A stretch of DNA of 64,000 nucleotides from Nonomuraea sp. NEAU-A123. GTDB lineage: Bacteria; Actinomycetota; Actinomycetes; Streptosporangiales; Streptosporangiaceae. A program made the position numbers and the translations under genes. The stretch lies in the NCBI RefSeq assembly GCF_018603905.1, contig NZ_JAHFZZ010000008.1, forward strand, positions 1 through 64,000. Reading direction: 5' to 3'. Positions 48,881-56,687 of this stretch are shown here, one piece after another. Below the pieces are notes generated by a model. The model was not told where the DNA came from. It did no database searches and saw nothing but the letters and a program-made list of their open reading frames with translations. Position 1 is the first letter of the stretch. Each line of letters opens with the position of its first letter.

Positions 48881-50233
48881 GTGGAGGTGGATCCCGCCTG
48901 GCTCGGGCAGCAGGTCCGCGAACCCAGCGCGCGTGGCATCGCCACCTGCCTGATCGACCTGATCAGGCAGGGCACGCTGCGGCCCGGCGCGCGGCTGCCC
49001 ACCGTGCGGAGTCTGGCCCGCGAGCTGCGCGTCAGCCCGAGTACGATCGCCGAAGCCTGGTCAGAGCTGCGGAAACACCGGATGATCGGGACCGAGGGCC
49101 GGCGCGGAACCGTCGTACTCGGACCTCCGGGCGTGCCGCACCCCGCGCGTTACGAGCGGATCGGCCACTTCGGCAACCGGCTGGCCATCGACCTCGCCAT
49201 GGCGGCGCCGGACCGGGCGCTGCTCCCGCCCCTCGGTGCCGCGCTCGCCGCGGCCTCCTCGGCCGAAGGGCTCAACGACTACACCCGCGAGACGATCACC
49301 CCGCGCCTGCGCGCCGCTGTCGAGCCTACCTGGCCTTTTCCCGCGCAAGGCTGGCTGGCGCTCGGCGGCGGGTACGAAGGGGTCCAGCTCCTCTGCCAGA
49401 CGACCGCCCTGCCCGGCGACCGCATCGCCATCGAGGAACCCACGGCGGCCAGGTTGCTGGACATCCTGGAGATGATCGGCGTCGAGCTGATCCCGGTCGC
49501 CTGTGACGAGGACGGGCCCATCCCGGCCTCGCTCGCCGAAAGCCTGCGCTCCAGCCCTGTGGCCTTCGTCTACCAGCCGCGCGGTCACTCGCCCTGCGGC
49601 CATGCCGTGCCCGAGGCCCGCTCCGCCGAGCTGGCCCGGCTCCTCGCGCCCACCAACACCCTCATCGTCGAGGACGACGGGATCGGCGATCTGTCCGTCG
49701 CGCCCCTGAGCAGCCTCGGCACGGCGCTGCCCGAGCGGACGGTGCTCGTGCGCTCGTACTCCAAGTCGCACGGACCCGACCTCCGCCTCGCGATCATCGG
49801 CGGGGCCGCGGACGCGGTGGAACGGGTGCGCGTGCTACGCAGCTTCGGCACCGGCTGGACCAGCAGGATCCTCCAGGACACCCTGGCCCACCTGCTCACC
49901 GACCCCGACACGCAGGAGATCGTGGCGCAGGCGCGCACCACGTACGCCCGGCGCCGCGCCGGCCTGGTCGCCCTGCTGTCCGCCCGCGGAGTGCACACCG
50001 GCGGCCGGGACAGCCTCGTGCTGTGGGTGCCCGTCCACGACGAGTCGGAGGCCCTGGTCACGCTGGCCGCGCACGGCATCTCGGCCGCGCCCGGCAGCCG
50101 TTACCGGATCCGCCAGGGACGGCCGCACCTCCGGCTGGCCATCGCCGCCCTCACCGAGGAACCGGCCGCACTCGACGAGCTGGCCGACGTGATCGCCCTG
50201 GCCGCCAAACGACCGGGCGCCGACCGGCACTAG
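48881..50233 (+). CDS. MocR family (GntR-aminotransferase) regulator
   Basis: A 450-aa PLP-dependent regulator. The GntR wHTH spans residues 10-75 (ARGIATCLIDLIRQGTLRPG, RSLARELRVSPSTIAEAWSE). The rest is a fold-type I aminotransferase domain with PRGHSPCGHAV, the aspartate in IVEDDGIGDLS and the PLP Lys in RSYSKSHGPDLR. GTG at 48881 follows GGGAGG; an ATG at 48869 is the alternative and has no ribosome site. MocR regulators commonly sense amino acids or amino-sugar-like compounds, which fits an amino-acid importer in the divergent operon. Confidence 0.9.
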   Translation: MEVDPAWLGQQVREPSARGIATCLIDLIRQGTLRPGARLPTVRSLARELRVSPSTIAEAWSELRKHRMIGTEGRRGTVVLGPPGVPHPARYERIGHFGNRLAIDLAMAAPDRALLPPLGAALAAASSAEGLNDYTRETITPRLRAAVEPTWPFPAQGWLALGGGYEGVQLLCQTTALPGDRIAIEEPTAARLLDILEMIGVELIPVACDEDGPIPASLAESLRSSPVAFVYQPRGHSPCGHAVPEARSAELARLLAPTNTLIVEDDGIGDLSVAPLSSLGTALPERTVLVRSYSKSHGPDLRLAIIGGAADAVERVRVLRSFGTGWTSRILQDTLAHLLTDPDTQEIVAQARTTYARRRAGLVALLSARGVHTGGRDSLVLWVPVHDESEALVTLAAHGISAAPGSRYRIRQGRPHLRLAIAALTEEPAALDELADVIALAAKRPGADRH

Positions 50234-50283
50234 CCCGGTCCTGGCCCGGCACCGGCCGGGCTCGGGCGGCACTCAGGCCGGGC

Positions 50284-51231
50284 TCAGGACGCGAAGCCGT
50301 CCAGAGCTGCCAGGACCTGCTTGCGCATGGTGTCGCTGCCGGTGTGCCCCGAGTCGTCCACCACGACGAGCCGGGCGTCGGGCCAGCGTTGGGCCAGGTC
50401 CCAGGCGTTCTCCAGCGGCGAGCCCAGGTCGAAGCGGCCGTGGAGGAGCACGCCGGGAATCCCGGCCAGTTTGTCCGCCTCGCGCAGCAGGATGCCCTCC
50501 TCCAGCCAGGCGGCGTTGGAGAAGTAGTGGGCGCAGATCCGTACGAAGGCAAGGAGGGCGAGGGGCGGCCGGTCGCTGTAGGCGTTCGGTGTGCCGTTGA
50601 CCTCCATGGAGATCACCGTGTCCTCCCACGCCGTCCAGTCGTGGGCGGCCTTGGCGCGGACGGCGGGGTCGGGGTCGGACATGCGGCGCGCGTAGGCGGC
50701 CAGCACCTCGGCGTCGCTCTTGGCCTCGGGGACGCCCTCCCGGAAGCGCTGCCGCTGCTCGGGGAAGTAGCGGCCGACGCCGAAGTAGAGCCAGTCGATC
50801 TCGGAGCGGCGGGTCATGGTGACGCCGCAGATCACCATCTCCGAGACCCGCGTGGGATGCGTCTCGGCGTAGGCGAGCATGAGCGTGGACCCCCACGAGC
50901 CGCCGTAGAGCAGCCACTGATCGACACCGAGATGCTCCCGCAGCCGTTCCATGTCGGCGATCAGGTGGTGGGTGGTGTTGGTGGTCAGATCGGTGGCCGG
51001 GTCACTGGCGTGCGGCAAGCTCCGGCCGCAGTTGCGCTGGTCGAACAGGATGATGCGGTAACGCTCGGGATCGAAGCCGCGCCGCTGACGCGGCGTGCAG
51101 CCCGAACCGGGGCCGCCGTGGACGACGAGCGCGGGCTTGCCCTGGGGGTTCCCGCAGACTTCCCAGTAGACGAGATGGCCGTCGCCGGTGTCGAGATGCC
51201 CATGGTCGTATGGCTCGATGGGAGGGTACAC
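50284..51231 (-). CDS. pip: Prolyl aminopeptidase (proline iminopeptidase)
   Basis: A 315-aa alpha/beta hydrolase of family S33. Oxyanion motif VVHGGPGSGCTPRQRRGFD, DQRNCGRSLPHAS, nucleophile elbow GGSWGSTLML, Asp in LLHGRFDLGSP and His in VVDDSGHTGSD. The YFSNAAWLEEG cap segment is the S33 signature. It releases N-terminal proline from peptides in the cytoplasm. The start is a GTG at 51231 without a good ribosome site; a slightly later start is possible. It lies tail-to-tail with the MocR gene. Confidence 0.93.
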   Translation of the reverse strand: MYPPIEPYDHGHLDTGDGHLVYWEVCGNPQGKPALVVHGGPGSGCTPRQRRGFDPERYRIILFDQRNCGRSLPHASDPATDLTTNTTHHLIADMERLREHLGVDQWLLYGGSWGSTLMLAYAETHPTRVSEMVICGVTMTRRSEIDWLYFGVGRYFPEQRQRFREGVPEAKSDAEVLAAYARRMSDPDPAVRAKAAHDWTAWEDTVISMEVNGTPNAYSDRPPLALLAFVRICAHYFSNAAWLEEGILLREADKLAGIPGVLLHGRFDLGSPLENAWDLAQRWPDARLVVVDDSGHTGSDTMRKQVLAALDGFAS

Positions 51232-51347
51232 CGGTCAAAATTAACAGCACTGTCACGATCGATGAGTGGGTCAAGGTGGCGTGCCGCTCCCCCGGCGCGA
51301 TGCTGGGTGGCCGTAGAAGGGGACTCTGTCCAGTCGATGGAGTGTCC

Positions 51348-51710
51348 ATGCTTACGCGGTTGATCAGACATGCGGTCGTCGCGGTGGTCATCGCGGCCGG
51401 GTTGACGCCGACCTCGGTAGCCATGCCCGCCACGGCCGTGGCCGCCGCTCCGTTGCGAGAGTTCGCCTACGTTGCCAACTTCTGGTCGGACACCGTATCG
51501 GTGATCAACATCGCCACCAACACCATCACCGGCACCATCCGGGTCGGCAACAGGCCCGAGGACGTGGCGATCACCCCGGACGGGGGCCACGCCTACGTTG
51601 CCAACCGCGGGTCGGACAGCGTGACGGTGATCGACACCGCGACCAACACCGTCACCGACACCATCCGGGTCGGCGACGCGCCCACCGGCGTGGCGATTGG
51701 GCGTCTCTAG
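51348..51710 (+). CDS. Truncated secreted YVTN beta-propeller repeat protein
   Basis: A 120-aa protein. Signal peptide at residues 1-35 (LIRHAVVAVVIAAGLTPTSV), then two YVTN repeats: REFAYVANFWSDTVSVINIA and GHAYVANRGSDSVTVIDTAT. Normal members carry seven or more repeats to close a propeller; this one stops as GVAI-GRL just where another repeat should begin. The frame therefore breaks at about 51703, where sequence belonging to the M36 gene end begins. GGAG precedes the ATG. It is unlikely to fold alone; it could be a remnant of a longer gene. Confidence 0.8.
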   Translation: MLTRLIRHAVVAVVIAAGLTPTSVAMPATAVAAAPLREFAYVANFWSDTVSVINIATNTITGTIRVGNRPEDVAITPDGGHAYVANRGSDSVTVIDTATNTVTDTIRVGDAPTGVAIGRL

Positions 51711-54700
51711 AGGACTCGGAGCCGTTGAACGCGGACGCTATCGACTGCATGACGTGCCCGGCCTCACGGGGAAACACGGACGAGATGATGACGGCAGCGC
51801 CCAGGCGGGCCAAGTCGGGCGGTACGGCCTGCGTCCGGGTGGGAGCAAGCCGGACCGCGGCCGGGGGGCAGTACGAGAACGCCGGGAATTCGGCGGCTCG
51901 GGCCTGATCGCGGAAGGGGCTGGCCGTGGCGCAGTCCGTCGAGGAGTTGGGGTCGGCGTCCTGTTCACCGGCGTAGAGCGGGTTGCCGGTGCACTGGGTG
52001 GTGAGCGTGCGGAGCATCAGGTGGGTGGCGGTGGTGGTGGGGACGTTGAACGACTTGATGAGCAGGTTCACGCCTCGGGGGCGAGGGCGCGCGGTCTTGA
52101 ACGCGTCCGCGGGGCTGGTGTAGATCTTCGTGAAGTTCGCCGGGTCGGCGCAGTCCTTGGCGCAGGCGAGCACCTCGAAGGAGCGCAGGGCGGTGAAGCG
52201 GTTCTGCGCGCCGGGGTCGGCCGGGTCGTTGATGTTGGGTCTGAGCATGGCGCTGACCTGGACTCTGCGGATCTTGACGGGGATGTCGCCCGCCAGGTCC
52301 ACCGTGACCGACTTGCCGGCCGGCGCCCCGGTGAGTGAGGCCCAGTTGGTGGCCTCGGTCTCGTCGATCAGCTTGGTCTGGTTGACGCCGTCGCCCGAGG
52401 CCGTCGCGCCGGCCGTGGCCGAGGCGAGGTTGCGCGACAGCGGCAGGGGCAGCGGCAGCTTCGCGCCGCCCACGACCGGGAACTTCAGCCGCGTGTGCCC
52501 GAACCCGTTGCCCGCCACCACGAAGTCGTAGAGGCCGGGGGTCAGCTCCACGGTGTCGCCGAGCGGCGTCGCCGGGTCGGTGTCGGCGACCGGGACCACC
52601 CGTCCCTCGTAGTCGCCCACGTACAGGCGCAGCGCCGCGCCCTTCGCCTCGCCCAGCGGCTTGAGCTGCAGCGAGCCGTTCTTGCCTGCCGGGTTGACGA
52701 AGCTGGGCGTGGGGTCGGGGTCGTTCGGGCCGACGCTGGCCGCGTTCGCGCCCAGGCCGTGCTCGGCGAACACGCGCCACATGATGTCCTGGTCCGCGCC
52801 GTCGAAGCGCAGCGCGTCGGCCGCGAGCAGCGCGTCCCGGTAGTCGACGTAGCTGACCGCGCCGGAGGCCATCAGCAGCAGGGCGTCGAGGGAGAGCTGG
52901 GCCCAGCGCCGGTTGCCCGGGCACCTGCCGATCGGCGTCTGGCCGTCCGCGCAGGCCCGCTGCTGCTTCGCGGTGCCCTTGCCGTACCGCTTGACGAAGG
53001 CGTCACGCACGTCGAACTGGGTGGCCGACCAGATCTCGCCGTCCGCGTGGACCTGCTGGCCCACCAGGTCGTAGGCGATGTCGCTGTAGTTCAGCGGCGA
53101 CTTCGACATGTCGTAGTTCCGGATGCCCCGCTCGCGGTCTCCGGTGACGTAGCCGCCCGTGACGTACGGGGTCAGGCCCGAGGGGCGGAAGCCGTACTCG
53201 AACAGGTACTCCATCGCCATCAGGTCGGAGGTGCTCTCGTTCATCGCACCGGCCTGGGCGCCACTCCAGCCGGCGGTCGGGCCGCCGATCATGCGGCCGG
53301 AGATGGCATGGGTGTTCTCATGGCCGATCACCGACATGTCGTAGTCGCCGTCCACGCACGGGGAGTAGAACGAGCCCGCGATCGGCTGCCACAGGTACAT
53401 GTTCGTGATCGGCGCGACCCCGTCGGGGCCGGTGATCTGGTTGGCGTTGTCGCGGACGGTCAGGTCGCGGGCGCCCGCCTGGGCGTTGCCCTGTTCGGGG
53501 TCGTTGCCGAGGCCGCCGCGGTCGCCGTTGTTCACCTGCATGTTCCACGCGGTCTCGGTGAAGCCGAGCCGGTAGGACCAGTCGTGCATGCGGTTGTGCA
53601 TGGCGTTCAGGTTGGCGATCGCGGCTTCGAGGTCGTTCTCACCGCTCTGGTCGAACACCGCCGGGTTGCACTTCGCCTGGTACCAGGTGTTGCGCCACGG
53701 GTAGGTGTAGTTCCGGCTCGGCGTGAGCACGTTGCTGCGGGTGCCGACCGTGAACGGGTCGGCGCTCGCCCGGTTCTCGAAGGTCTTCGCCGCGTTGCCG
53801 ATGCTGGTGTTGGTCGAGGTGTTCGTGGCGTGGTCGACGTCCCAGGCCTTGCCGGTGGGCGGGTCGCCGCCGGTCACGTAGTCACAGCCGGGGGCCGCCG
53901 CGAAGCACCAGGTCTGGCGGGTGTCGGTGGCGGAGTAGTCGTCCGGCGGGTTCGACGGGAACGCCGACCAGTGCGGGTTGTCCGGGTCGAAGTGCTCGAC
54001 CAGGTTCTCCCGGACCAGGATCGCGCCGCTGACCGCGTCCACGTGCGTGGTGTAGCCGGCGGCCTCGCCCTGACCGCCGATCAGGACGACCTGGTACGCG
54101 TTGTGCACCCCGTCGGGCGCCGGTACGGCCACCTCGCTGACCTGCTTGGTGACGGCCGTGGCCAGGTCGATGCCGCCGTCCCTGGCCGCGATCTCCAGGG
54201 CCCGCTGCGCAGTGATCGTGGCGGCCGGCGGCGCCCCCGTGTCGCGCGACAGCGAGGAGGTGACGTGCCTGACCTTGCCGTCGGCCACGCCGATCGCGAC
54301 CAGGCCGTCCACGCCGGCCGGCAGGTCGCCGAAGCGCTGGCGCAGCAGTACGGCATGGCCCGCGCCGACGGGGTTGACCGCGACCTTCTCCAGGGCGTCG
54401 ACCGACGCGCCGGACAGGCCGAAGACCCGCTCGTTGTTCTTGAGATAGGCGCGTGCGGCCTGCTCCGGGTCGGCGCCCAGCCCTTCGGCGAGCGGCGCGG
54501 CGCTGGTGATGGCGGCCGGGGTGCCCAGCGCGTTCCAGCGGATCTCGGCCGCCGCGCCCGCGCTCCGTGCGTTGACCCCGACCGGCGGCGGGACTCTGCC
54601 TTGCCGGTTGTCCAGGTCGGGCTTGCCGGGCTCGCCGTTCTGGACGTCTTGGATCTGGGGAGCCGGGCCGCCCGGTTCACTCCGGGCGGCTCCGGTGAGG

Positions 54701-54765
54701 GGTAGAGAGGACGCCGTGATGGCGAGAACGACGACAGTGCTGCGTAACCAGGGTCTGGTCGACAC
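51652..54765 (-). CDS. Secreted M36 (fungalysin) metallopeptidase
   Basis: A 1037-aa exported protease. Signal peptide (LRSTVVVLAITASSLPLTGA), an FTP/PepSY propeptide region to about 230, then the M36 catalytic domain with HENTH at 482-486 and the third ligand in MNESTSDLMAMEY. After about 700 come a beta-sandwich domain (ETEATNWASLTGAPAGKSVTVDL, resembling F5/8 type C discoidin) and a C-terminal tail. GTG at 54765 with GGAGGAAAAG upstream; residues to 54828 are not part of it. The last 20 residues are antisense to the truncated YVTN gene and look non-native, suggesting a junction after a deletion. Confidence 0.9.
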   Translation of the reverse strand: MSTRPWLRSTVVVLAITASSLPLTGAARSEPGGPAPQIQDVQNGEPGKPDLDNRQGRVPPPVGVNARSAGAAAEIRWNALGTPAAITSAAPLAEGLGADPEQAARAYLKNNERVFGLSGASVDALEKVAVNPVGAGHAVLLRQRFGDLPAGVDGLVAIGVADGKVRHVTSSLSRDTGAPPAATITAQRALEIAARDGGIDLATAVTKQVSEVAVPAPDGVHNAYQVVLIGGQGEAAGYTTHVDAVSGAILVRENLVEHFDPDNPHWSAFPSNPPDDYSATDTRQTWCFAAAPGCDYVTGGDPPTGKAWDVDHATNTSTNTSIGNAAKTFENRASADPFTVGTRSNVLTPSRNYTYPWRNTWYQAKCNPAVFDQSGENDLEAAIANLNAMHNRMHDWSYRLGFTETAWNMQVNNGDRGGLGNDPEQGNAQAGARDLTVRDNANQITGPDGVAPITNMYLWQPIAGSFYSPCVDGDYDMSVIGHENTHAISGRMIGGPTAGWSGAQAGAMNESTSDLMAMEYLFEYGFRPSGLTPYVTGGYVTGDRERGIRNYDMSKSPLNYSDIAYDLVGQQVHADGEIWSATQFDVRDAFVKRYGKGTAKQQRACADGQTPIGRCPGNRRWAQLSLDALLLMASGAVSYVDYRDALLAADALRFDGADQDIMWRVFAEHGLGANAASVGPNDPDPTPSFVNPAGKNGSLQLKPLGEAKGAALRLYVGDYEGRVVPVADTDPATPLGDTVELTPGLYDFVVAGNGFGHTRLKFPVVGGAKLPLPLPLSRNLASATAGATASGDGVNQTKLIDETEATNWASLTGAPAGKSVTVDLAGDIPVKIRRVQVSAMLRPNINDPADPGAQNRFTALRSFEVLACAKDCADPANFTKIYTSPADAFKTARPRPRGVNLLIKSFNVPTTTATHLMLRTLTTQCTGNPLYAGEQDADPNSSTDCATASPFRDQARAAEFPAFSYCPPAAVRLAPTRTQAVPPDLARLGAAVIISSVFPREAGHVMQSIASAFNGSESSRDAQSPRRWARRRPGWCR

Positions 54766-54900
54766 CTTTTCCTCCTGCACGCCAGGGACTCGCGCGTTCA
54801 GGTCCCGCGCCTCCGCAAGAGTTAACACTGGTTCTATGCGCTGACAAGATCTTGTAAAGCCCGCGATATCGGCGTATGGGGGATATAAAGGCGGCCTGCG

Positions 54901-55738
54901 TCAGTGCTCCCACAGCCGGTACGCCCGGCGTGCCGTACCACCGAAGACGTCCGCCCGCTCCCCCGCTGACAGGCCCGCGCACAGCTCATCCGCCGCCGAC
55001 ACGACCCGCTCGTAATCGGCCGCGAGCAGGCAGACCGGCCAGTCCGACCCGAACATCACCCGCTCCGGCCCGAACGCCGCCAGCACCGTCTCGGCGTAGG
55101 GCCGCAGGTCGGCCACCTGCCAGGAGGCCCAGTCGGCCTCGGTGACCATCCCGGACAGCTTGCAGTACACGTTGGGGTGTCCGGCCAGCTCCCGGATCCG
55201 GCTCGCCCACGGTTCGAGCCGCGCCGAGGCGATCGGCGGCTTGGCCAGGTGGTCGAGGACGAACGTCAGCTCGGGCATGGCGGCCACCGTGTCGATGGCG
55301 GCGGGTAGCTGACGCGGCAGCGTGAGCAGGTCGTAGGCCAGACCCGCCGCGGCGACGGCGCCCAGCCCGCGGCGGACGTCCGGACGGGTGAGCCAGTCCG
55401 GGTCGGGTTCGGCCTGCACGCCGTGCCGGACTCCCACCAGCCCGCCGGGCAGTCCGGCCAGCGTTTCGGCGGCGGCGGGCGAGGTGAGGTCGATCCAGCC
55501 CACCACGCCCGCCACCAGGTCGGACTCCGCGGCCAGCGCCAGGAACTCCACGGTCTCCGCCAGCTCGGGCAGCACCTGCACCAGCACGGTCCCGCTCACC
55601 CCGGCCGCGGTCGCGTGCTCGGCGAGCCGGTCGAGGGTGAACGTACGGCGGATGGGCGCCAGCTTCTCGGCATCAAGCCAGGCGTGGGGCCGGACGGCCA
55701 GGTCCCAGACGTGGTGGTGCGCGTCCAAGCGGGTCATC
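54901..55738 (-). CDS. Amidohydrolase, L-fuconolactonase-like
   Basis: A 278-aa TIM-barrel metal-dependent hydrolase of the amidohydrolase-2 family. Start: MTRLDAHHHVWDLAVRPHAW (metal ligand His pair), the FVLDHLAKPPI strand, and GSDWPVC with the last Asp ligand near the C-terminus. Its closest functional relatives hydrolyse L-fucono-1,5-lactone and L-rhamnonolactone. It is adjacent to a GntR regulator and a GH95 fucosidase gene, which strongly suggests a role in L-fucose oxidation. ATG at 55738 with GAGG upstream; the frame to 55992 is not used. Confidence 0.88.
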
Positions 55739-55820
55739 GCGCCTCGTCTGTGCGGGTCATCCCGGCTGCGGGCCTCATCGATGGCGGGTCCCGCCATTGG
55801 CGGGTCATGTCGATGGCGGG

Positions 55821-56510
55821 TCATGTCGACTCGGCGGCGAGTACGAGGCGGAACCAGCTTTCGGTCGTGCTGATGTGCATCAGTGCCGCGGCCTGGGCCA
55901 GTGGGGCGTCCCGGGCGGCGAGCGCGTCGTAGATCGCCTCGTGCTCGGCCAGCGTGCGGTCGGCGCTGCCCGCCACCACGGTCCCGCGCCACACGCGCAT
56001 CCGCATCGTCCGGCCGGAGATGCCGTCGAGCAGCGTGCAGAGCGTCTCGTTGCCGGTCGCGGCCACGACCGCGCGGTGGAAGGCGGCGTCGAAGTGGTTG
56101 AGCTTCTCCACGTCGTCGCTGACCTCCCGCATGGCCGCCAGTTGCTCGCCGATGACGGCGAGCTGCGCGTCGGACACCCGGGTCGCCGCCAGCGCCGTCG
56201 CGACCGGCTCGAACAGCCGCCGGGTCTCGATGACCTCCATGAGCGTGTCGTCACGCAGCAGCTCGATGGCGATCCCGAGCCCTTCGAGCAGCAGCGCCGG
56301 CTCCAGGCTGGTGACGTACGTGCCGTCGCCCCTGCGCACGTCGAGGACGCGCGCCACGACCAGCGCCTTGACCGCCTCGCGCAACGGGTTGCGTGAGACG
56401 CCGAGCTGGGCGGCGAGCTGCGGTTCGGGCGGCAGCCGCGAGCCCGGCGGGAGCTCTCCGGACTGGATGAGCTGCCGGATCCGGGCGATGGCCTCGTCGG
56501 TCAGGGACAT
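55821..56510 (-). CDS. GntR family (FCD) transcriptional regulator
   Basis: A 229-aa FadR-like regulator. wHTH at residues 4-68 (ARIRQLIQSGELPPGSRLPP, LGVSRNPLREAVKALVVARV), then an FCD ligand domain with the metal-binding His residues in HFDAAFHRAVVAATGN and LAEHEAIYDA. Members in this context respond to sugar acids such as fuconate. It sits between the amidohydrolase and GH95 genes and diverges from the latter; two ACATCCCA-type sites lie between. Confidence 0.92.
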   Translation of the reverse strand: MSLTDEAIARIRQLIQSGELPPGSRLPPEPQLAAQLGVSRNPLREAVKALVVARVLDVRRGDGTYVTSLEPALLLEGLGIAIELLRDDTLMEVIETRRLFEPVATALAATRVSDAQLAVIGEQLAAMREVSDDVEKLNHFDAAFHRAVVAATGNETLCTLLDGISGRTMRMRVWRGTVVAGSADRTLAEHEAIYDALAARDAPLAQAAALMHISTTESWFRLVLAAEST

Positions 56511-56555
56511 CTGATCCTCTCCGGCGGGAGATCGTTCGCAGGCTGGAATCTAACA

Positions 56556-56643
56556 AACATCCCATGTTCTGGCCAGCCCCCTGCGCCAGACGTGGGGGAC
56601 TGGACAGAAGATCCCAATCGAGCGTACTAATACATCCCACGTC
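56556..56643. promoter_or_regulatory. Two AACATCCCATGTT-like sites before the GH95 gene
   Basis: AACATCCCATGTT (56556-56568) is a 5-3-5 palindrome. TACATCCCACGTC (56631-56643) keeps the ACAT-CCC core with the right arm altered. They flank the divergent GntR and GH95 promoters 75 bases apart. GntR-FCD operators are short palindromes of this size, so they are candidates for the GntR protein. Confidence 0.6.
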
Positions 56644-56687
56644 CGCCTTGGCCCATCCGCGTTAACCTCCGCGAAACAAGAGGAGTA

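Noticed and set aside
52495..54705. A 736-codon plus-strand frame opposite the M36 gene
   Set aside because: Antisense to a protease with signal peptide and HENTH site; the translation has no recognisable domain.
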